From Corylus avellana (Eukaryota; Streptophyta; Magnoliopsida; Fagales; Betulaceae): a stretch of DNA of 64,000 nucleotides. Below are positions 57,101 through 64,000 of the stretch, piece by piece. How positions within the stretch are numbered: the first letter of the stretch is position 1; each line of letters starts with the position of its first letter. Where the stretch lies: assembly GCF_901000735.1 (NCBI RefSeq), contig NC_081542.1, forward strand, positions 43,440,238 through 43,504,237, given 5' to 3'. Below the pieces are notes generated by a model that had not been told where the DNA came from, ran no database searches, and worked only from the letters and a program-made list of their open reading frames with translations. The translations under genes and the position numbers were made by a program.

Positions 57101-59300
57101 TGAGGCATAAAAACAAGAATCTTTGTACTGCTAGCTTGATTGGTGTAGTCTGAACCACATGCATTTGAAAGTATACGCTAGAAGAAATAAAATGGATAAA
57201 GAAGATGTGATAAAACTCTACACATAACAAAAGGTTCCCAATGCACCATTGGAGCTTGTCAAGAATCAGGTACTTATAAACACTAGAACTTGAAAGATGA
57301 TTTTAGACAACACTGGAATAAAAATTAGATTCAAGCGTTCTTAATCCTTTTATTAAGGGAAGTAAAATAATAATTTTTTTAAAGACTTCCATCAATAACT
57401 AATTCTCAAATGATTGATTATTGCTAGTGAGATATATTAAGATTGTGTCTCTTATGTGTGTTCCAATAAAGTACTCCTGCATATATTTTTATTTGCCCTA
57501 GTCCAATTCGGAATGAATTACTTCTGTTATAATTTTACTCCTAGATCTTGATTATAGTAGCTTGATGAATTTGCATGCCTTATTTTGTCAACATTTAGGA
57601 TAAATATCGTCAAAACATGTCCTCTTTTAGTTTTCCTTTAACAAAAAAAATATAAACAAAAGAGAGAAATTTAGAGTATTTTTTTCTTGTCTTCCATTTC
57701 TTTTTTGTTGATTTTCAAACTAGAGCATCAGGATATTTTGATAATTATTTTAATGATTCATTACAAAAGATTGTGTATTTTGAAACTTGGTCAGTTTGTA
57801 CTTTTCCCCGACATAATCGGCATTTCAACTTTTATCTACTATGATTTAGATGTTTCCAATTTATTAGAAGGAAAATGTGTTCGAGTCATCGAACACATTG
57901 GAGTTGTATAATGACGTAAAAACTGTAGAAGGCCTTCAGTCTAAAGTTGAAATTTAGATTTAAACTTTATGTAATAAGTGAAGGCAGATACATAAATTCA
58001 TGCCTTGCTTTTGTTCTCTGCAGTGGTTATTTGGCACCAGAATATGCCTTGGGTGGTCAGTTGACCATGAAAGCTGATGTTTACAGTTTTGGAGTGCTTG
58101 TGCTTGAAATAATTAGTGGCAGAAGCAGTGCAAGGGCGAATTGGGGAGGAATGGAGAAATTTCTCTTAGAATGGGTGCGTTGGTTTTGCCCTTTCCTTTT
58201 TTTAACAAGATTCTCAGTAGCTTCTGACATCTGCTGCTCCCCTCATTAATGAGTTGGCAATCTAGTTTCTTCCTTCTTTGCCTTGATATATTATTTTAGT
58301 AATTGGCAAAAAAGAAAAAATGATTATCCTACTACATTTTTCTAGTTTAAGATCTTACACTTTTACAAAAAAATAGTCAACATGCTCATTCATTTATTGC
58401 AAAAATAGTTTTTAGTTGTAATTGTAAAGCAGTTTCTTCGTCTTCTCTCTCTCTTGGTAATTTACTTACATACATCAAGGATTTGGCTTAGGTGCTGCAA
58501 AAAATCGATATAAGATCTTCTATTGTTTCTTTAATGGTTCAGATTTAATTCAACTCTCTCTCAAAAAAAATACAAGAGATTTCCTATAATTTTTTATACA
58601 CCACTTAAGCCAAATCCTACAACAGGGACTGGAACCCCCAACCTTACACACCACCCCATATTTATGGATGTGCTACTTGGCCAAAAGGACCATTGACCTC
58701 TCTCTCTCTCTATCAACCATAAATAGTATTTACTTTTGTTAACTGAGAATCTAGGTCTGCAATTAGATGGATGATAGAATTTTTGCGGCTGATCTCTATT
58801 AAAACTAAAATAGAAAGAAAGCCAAGACACGAAAGAAAGAATCTGGTGCTCTTGTCATCTTCTTCTTCCTTTTGTTTTTCTATAAATATAGCGATCTATC
58901 TGGCACCCCTTTGTTGGTCTTTGCTCTTATACGATTCCTTACCATCTCCTTGGCTTTAACGACTACTTTTTGCTTCCAATAGGCGTGGCAGCTCTATGAA
59001 GAAGGGAAACTGTTGGAGCTAGTGGATCCAGAATTGGAAAAATTTCCCGAGGAAGAATTGATTAGATACATGAAGGTAGCCTTTTTCTGCACTCAAGCAG
59101 CAGCAAACCGAAGGCCACTGATGAGCCAGGTTGTTGAAATGCTTTCAAGGAACATCCGGCTCAATGAGAAGGAACTTACAGCCCCTGGTCTTCTCACTGA
59201 TTCAGGGGCATCTTCCTCGAAAAAAGGGTCAGTGTCCGAATCTACCACCTATCAGATGAGCTCTGTCCCAGTAACAATTACTCAAGTAACCCCTAGATGA
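54116..59300 (+). CDS. Receptor-like cytoplasmic serine/threonine kinase (CRPK1-like)
   Basis: Six coding exons: 54116-54185, 55726-55838, 56259-56469, 56567-56804, 58024-58174 and 58983-59300. Frame is kept for 1101 nt (366 aa), all GT-AG. It is a full kinase domain: glycine loop [10 protein letters not shown] (residues 52-61), catalytic lysine in VAVKK (K73), HRDIKASN (HRD at 169-171), [11 protein letters not shown] (189-191) and [10 protein letters not shown] (from 215). There is no signal peptide, ectodomain or membrane helix. The N-terminus [15 protein letters not shown] has two cysteines next to basic residues, which would suit S-acylation at the plasma membrane (inference). The sequence resembles Arabidopsis At1g16670 (cold-responsive protein kinase 1) and At3g09010, the group sister to LRR-VIII kinases. 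As an RD kinase it is probably active. The substrate is unknown from sequence. Confidence 0.93.
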
Positions 59301-59581
59301 GGTTATAGAATGCATGGGTCTCCCATTGCAACAAATTTTTTTTTTTTTTTTCTTCTTTTTAAGTTACATAGTTTTTTATACTTCTTTTTGTCCTTTGGGT
59401 TGAGGGTTCAAGCAGAGTCTCTCTGTCTCTCCATCTCTTTCCCTTTTCTTGTTGTGCCAGGATTGCTTCGAGTAGGAAGTTTGCAACATGTGGATAGCAT
59501 ACACGCAATTTTGCATTATTTGATATCATCATCTATGATAACTGAAAATATTGTTGTAACAGCAGGGAAACAGCAAATGCC

Positions 59582-59585
<4 letters not shown>

Positions 59586-59615
<30 letters not shown>
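59586..59615. repeat. (CT)n microsatellite
   Basis: About 15 uninterrupted CT units, in or just past the 3' end of the kinase transcript. Confidence 0.95.
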
Positions 59616-59618
<3 letters not shown>

Positions 59619-59689
59619 ATGCATGAAAGAAACTGTCTCTTTTGATGTGTATACAATATGGAGCTGTTTGCATAAAAATAATTAAGGGC

Positions 59690-59862
59690 GATGCTACTCT
59701 TTATTCTCATTTATACCCATTTTATATGGGTTGAAGTGACATGTTTTAAGTGACCAATACTTTTATTTGTTTTAAGTGTCTGACATAAAAAATTACTTAA
59801 AACACGCCACGTCAACTGGTGTAACATAGATGTGATAAATTAGTATAAAAAATAGCATTAAT
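59690..59862. mobile_element. MITE-like inverted-repeat segment
   Basis: gcgatgctactctttat on the left is roughly inverse to ataaaaaatagcatta on the right, across about 170 bp. A related segment (gagtaatgctacacttta ... gggtgtaaagaatag) follows at 59895-60057. No clear target duplication, so class and ends are uncertain. Confidence 0.45.
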
Positions 59863-60530
59863 CACAGCACAATTTTTTTTTTGTTATAGAAAAAGAGTAA
59901 TGCTACACTTTACAAGCATTATATCATATCCCCTTCACACTGTTGATGTGGCATGAGTTGAATAAAAGTAAAAAAATATTATTCTTTAAAGTAGTCATTC
60001 AACCCATGCTATCTCTGCTAATGTACAGTGAGTATAATAAATGGGTGTAAAGAATAGATTTATTCTTTTTGTAAATTAATAAATCTCATTAAAAAGTGCT
60101 AAAAGGGTGCGATAAAGTATACAAGAAGTATATCAATTTTCAGCATCAGAACGTTGTCTGCTCACAGCACAAAAGAATATAAAAGAAAATGGTAACGCCA
60201 TCAATTCTTAGGGGTTGCATATGTAAACTTGCAGACAACTTTGATCCTTACCAGAGATAAAATGTTAGTACAAAAAGATTAATATCATAAATGCCGAAAA
60301 CAATGACAAATTTCAATCTCAATCACAACATATTACAAAACAACAAGAGAATAGGCTTCCCAGTTCAAAGCTGAAGAAAATGGAACCAACCAGTACGAAT
60401 CCTTATTCTCCGTAAAAGACACAAACTACTAAGATTTTAGAATCAGGGAATAAATAGAACAGCGACTCAGAAGAAAAACAAAGAAAAGTGAAGAAGAACA
60501 AATAAGAAAGATGTTGTATGGCTATTATGG

Positions 60531-63500
60531 TTATGCTGCAGACTGTTCTTCGGCATTAACAGGGACTTCTTGCTCGGAAGTGTGTGAAGCACCATTAGAG
60601 GCGGCGTCTTTGGTTGGTAAATCCGGCTTTCCTGCTGCTGCAGATGTTGTGGCACTTGATGCTGCATCTTTTCCATTTTTAGCATCTTTTCCTTCCTTCC
60701 CATCTTTGCCATCCTTGGCAGGTGCAGGTGGAGGCGGTGTTATCATGTGGGGAGGGGGTGTGTGCTTTAGCTTCACCAGTATTTGGCGCATTCTTGAAAG
60801 ATCCGTGGGTTTTCCGGGCTTTGGACCCTGGATGACTGTGACTGAGGGCTTCTTGTCCTGATCTTTCTTGCCTCTCTTCTTCTCAATGTTGGGGACCTCG
60901 TAAGGAATGATCTCTGCTATTGCTTTCCAGTACTGTTTGTCTGCCTCTTTATGAAACTTCTCTTGAGTAGCCAAGTATACCTGCACCAAAAATACACCCA
61001 TATTCTAGCATTAAGAAGACTTCAACTAGAGTGAAAAGAGTTAGTAAATTGCTATACGGCTGCCATATAATTGAGATGACGTGACAGTAAAAATTATTCT
61101 TTTTTCTTTTATAATCAGTACTGATCCAATGTCTGATTTTCACTGTCACATCATCAAGTCGAATAACAGTCTACTAAACAACATTACTTGAGTGGAAAAT
61201 AAAGTGGCTCGACTAAAAACTACTTCAACATTTTACCTTCTCCCTTTCTCTGTTGTCAGCCTTACTAGTCTCAACATTAAGCTTCCTTTTCTCATAAAAC
61301 GCTTGTATATACTCCTCAGCTTCTATGATGATCTGGTTTCTCATTTCTTTCTCTCTCTTCTCCTTCTCCTCAAGCAGAATAGCATTTTGACTGCACCAGC
61401 AAAATTCACAGTTCGTTCTTTCTTAAATTTAATTGGCAGGTAATTCCAATGTAATTTACAAAGATCAAAGAATCTTCACATTTACAATTAGCAAATAAAC
61501 ACAGAGGGTGTTCCCTATTTGAAAAACCAGATCAATTAAATTATTCTCTCAAACAAAATTTACCCTTTTTTAGGTTAACCCCGTTTCCCCCTGCTACAAC
61601 AGAGTTGCCCATATTCATGAGTTATGAAACTAACATATTGCCTCAGTCCCTCAGTTACCACATGTAGACTATTTGGTGGCAGGGACGGGGGCTAAGAAAA
61701 GGAAAGCATCTCCCCCAGTCATCTGGGCCGTCATTCATGTCCATCTATATAAAGGTTGGTGATGGGCAAACCTAGAAGTCTGGCATGACGCACCTATTGC
61801 AAAACTAACATTGGTCCCCAGGTAGCAATCATTCATGCTTCTACTTAAAGACACAAATACACTTATCACTTACAGCTGGTTCAATGATGTTACTAACTTT
61901 TAAGTTTTTCTTCTTTTCCCTTTTGACCAACAATAGAAGTGCCAAGACCCACAAAATCCTGTCCCTTCTAACATGCATACCATCCAAGGACCTCCCTGCA
62001 TGAAAGCAATGCTCCACTCATCCACTGGAACAAAAGAACTTATGTAACATCTTAGCAATTAGCATCACAAAACTTAAGTTTCAACATCTCACTTCAAGAC
62101 CCTACAGTCATCTAAAGTAATTTCCTACATTTCCAACAACTTTTGACAACAACTAATCCACCGATCTCAATACCACAAGGTCATTTGTAGCATGCAAATG
62201 TAGCTCAGACCACATGGAATCAAGGTAACAAAATTCATGATGGAATGAGTATGATCATGTCATAACCATTGTCATTCTGCACAAAAAGAGGCATCTAATT
62301 GACTGGATATATGAGTAAAGGCTGTCTACAGTCAAACCATTGAAATACCAGGACCACTTGTATTTCTACCCTTCTACTAAAGAACCCCACTGAATCACAT
62401 CAATGTTATAACATGAACAGAGGGTGGGGAGGGGGGAACATTTTCCCTCTACAGTCCAATTCAAAGGAAATTTAAAGCAATCCTTCCAATGTTTCTGATC
62501 TAATAGAATAGTAAGCATTCAAATAGCACTACCCAGTTTAAACCAGCTCCAGCTGCTCAAGCGTGAGGACTCCTTACTAGCTACACAAATGAATAACACT
62601 GAGTTCCAATAAAATTTGATCCTCAAGATACCCCTTAGCATTATGCGTAAAAAAATGGATCCAACTTCTCGGGCTGAAAAAAAAAATCTGTGTGAAGAAC
62701 AGAGACTAGATAGACAGAGTTTTTGTACAATTGTACTAGAGCAGCGCATGTACATGCACGCATCCCATTGCACTTAGTAATCTCCTAGGGATCATAATGA
62801 ATTAAGCCATCAACTACGATGATCTTATACATTCAATTAAAACGTTACTAATCTATATATTAAAAAAAAATAAAAAATGAGAGAGAGAGGGAGAATCTAT
62901 AAAAAAAAAAAATTAAAACATTACTAAAAATATTACTTCTTATTAAGCTGCACTTCACTAAAATCAAACTAACTTTACTTGATCTCTTCTCATAAAGAAG
63001 ATCAAAACAAACGAGTTTCTATACATATTCTCCAAAAAGCACAACTTGCACATGCTATCAGAATACACTCCGATGCAACAGTTACAACAGCATATCAACT
63101 AAATAAACAAAAAAGAAGGAAAAATTGAGCAATAACTATCTAAGAAGATCAAAAACATCAGATCTAAAAGATTGCAACCAAATTCAAATTGGATCTGAAA
63201 ATCAGAGAATTCAATCTCGCGAAAATTTCAATACATAAATAGAAATGAGGGAATTGAAATCCTCACCGCCTCCATTCGCGAAGAGCGAAGCCTTCATCAG
63301 GCTCCATCTCAGTCGGCGGCGGAAGCACCGGCCCGTCCGAGACAAAAACGTCGTCTCCGATGCCGTTATCACCTACACCGTAACCATTGCCGTTCTCCGC
63401 GTGGATCGGGTTGAACGGAGATTGAGAGTAACTAGGGTTCGGATCGTCGAATCCGAAGATCTCCGGAGAGGCGGAGGCATGATCGATGGAAACATTACCT

Positions 63501-63678
63501 TCCGACGGGAAAGAGCCGGAGTAGTCACCGCCCGCTGGTGGGAAGCTGGAGTAGGATCCGGATCCGTATCCGCCACTGGTGAAGTTATCGTCGCCGCCGT
63601 CGTCGTCGACGAAGTGGCCGTGCGAAGCGTTCACGTTCATCTCCTCGCCGTCGATGCCGTACGCGTCGAACGAAGACA

Positions 63679-63679
<1 letters not shown>
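60531..63679 (-). CDS. CLC1: Clathrin light chain, complete
   Basis: Three exons: 63267-63679, 61237-61390 and 60531-60980. They give 1017 nt (338 aa). The protein begins [19 protein letters not shown]. It has an acidic, Gly/Ser-rich N-terminal region ending in [13 protein letters not shown]. The conserved coiled-coil core [20 protein letters not shown] (from residue 139) binds clathrin heavy chain, and continues through [20 protein letters not shown] and [17 protein letters not shown]. The C-terminal tail is Lys/Asp/Ala/Pro-rich. Plant clathrin light chains coat vesicles at the plasma membrane and trans-Golgi network. The long tail and total length fit the CLC1 type better than the shorter CLC2/3 type, hence the symbol. 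Intron 1 (61391-63266) is 1.9 kb and has no recognised insert. A CT tract lies directly upstream of the ATG. Confidence 0.95.

Positions 63680-63682
<3 letters not shown>

Positions 63683-63713
<31 letters not shown>
63683..63713. repeat. (CT)n microsatellite in the clathrin light chain leader
   Basis: About 15 CT units (GA on the gene strand) 4-34 nt upstream of the start codon, with a second CT cluster to 63750. GA-rich leaders are common in plants and may bind BBR/BPC factors. Confidence 0.93.
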
Positions 63714-63714
<1 letters not shown>

Positions 63715-64000
63715 AGAATCACTCACTTTCTCTCTCTCTCTGTGTCTCTCTGAAATGGAAGAGCTTTGGAAACCTTTTAACTTTATGACTTTTTATATAC
63801 TTAATGGTGACGGAAAAATGAAGGGACTGGAAATGATTTTGTCAAGGAGATCTATACATTACTTGGTGCAAGCAACGTGCCGTTTAGCCGTTTAGCCGTT
63901 TACGTTTAGTGACTGTAAAACGACACTGTTTTCGCAAGCAAGATATTTGGCAACCACCAACTACCCTCATATTGTGTTTCCTCCTAATTAAGTTTATTAT
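63714..64000. promoter_or_regulatory. Clathrin light chain promoter region
   Basis: The minus strand here is the promoter and leader. A ttttatatactt stretch (63789-63800) could hold the TATA box about 110-120 bp from the ATG. A short direct repeat, gccgtttagccgttta, sits at 63880-63902. Confidence 0.4.

Larger units (their letters stand above)
59301..60530. other. Intergenic region between convergent kinase and clathrin light chain genes
   Basis: It holds the two 3' untranslated regions, a CT microsatellite (59586-59615) and two short MITE-like segments. No gene. Confidence 0.6.

Noticed and set aside
63245..63715. 156-codon frame antisense to clathrin light chain exon 1
   Set aside because: Shadow of the real exon plus the CT repeat; no independent support.

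Overview
This is a nuclear genome window from a eudicot plant. The genes have many short exons with GT-AG introns. Three genes are housekeeping genes with clear plant orthologues: a TRAPP subunit, Mediator subunit 16 and clathrin light chain. A plant receptor-like cytoplasmic kinase is also present. The intergenic DNA is AT-rich and full of LINE, copia, hAT, PIF/Harbinger-like and TRIM elements. The style of the LINE 3' tails suggests a woody eudicot, possibly Fagales, but that is a guess. I found no bacterial, organellar or CRISPR features.

Layout. 203-1049 (-): first four exons of a TRAPPC13-like gene that runs off the left edge. 3112-17113 (-): complete 16-exon MED16/SFR6 gene (1239 codons), whose introns hold several severely truncated LINE tails and one MITE. 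17839-33776: a nest of transposons, namely an outer GC-rich terminal-inverted-repeat element, a hAT-like element inside it, and a nearly intact 5.7-kb LINE plus a tRNA-derived SINE inside the hAT. 25186-25285 and 32977-33076 are two gaps of exactly 100 N. They bracket a 7.7-kb contig that is wholly contained, apart from two transposon insertions, in the following contig at 33539-42300. 34-45 kb: MITEs, a 2.4-kb giant foldback element, a 2.6-kb tandem duplication and two TRIMs. 45636-50957 (+): a decayed Ty1/copia element with both LTRs. 54116-59300 (+): six-exon receptor-like cytoplasmic kinase (366 aa). 60531-63679 (-): three-exon clathrin light chain (338 aa).

The four genes do not form a cluster with a common job. 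TRAPPC13 and clathrin light chain both act in membrane traffic, MED16 acts in transcription and the kinase in signalling, but nothing in the sequence ties them together.

The most useful result is structural. Deleting 25186-33076 (gap, contig, gap) rejoins both halves of the hAT element and both arms of the outer inverted-repeat element. The bracketed contig is therefore best read as the other haplotype misplaced in the scaffold. On that reading, the 1.3-kb hAT at 25915 and the 2.4-kb foldback at 38434 are alternative-haplotype insertions, each with its empty site visible in the other copy. I found no convincing new gene system. The unusual items are mobile-element structures: the giant hairpin, a MITE carrying a GC-rich minisatellite, LINE tails as short as 33 bp with target duplications, and defective elements with young LTRs.
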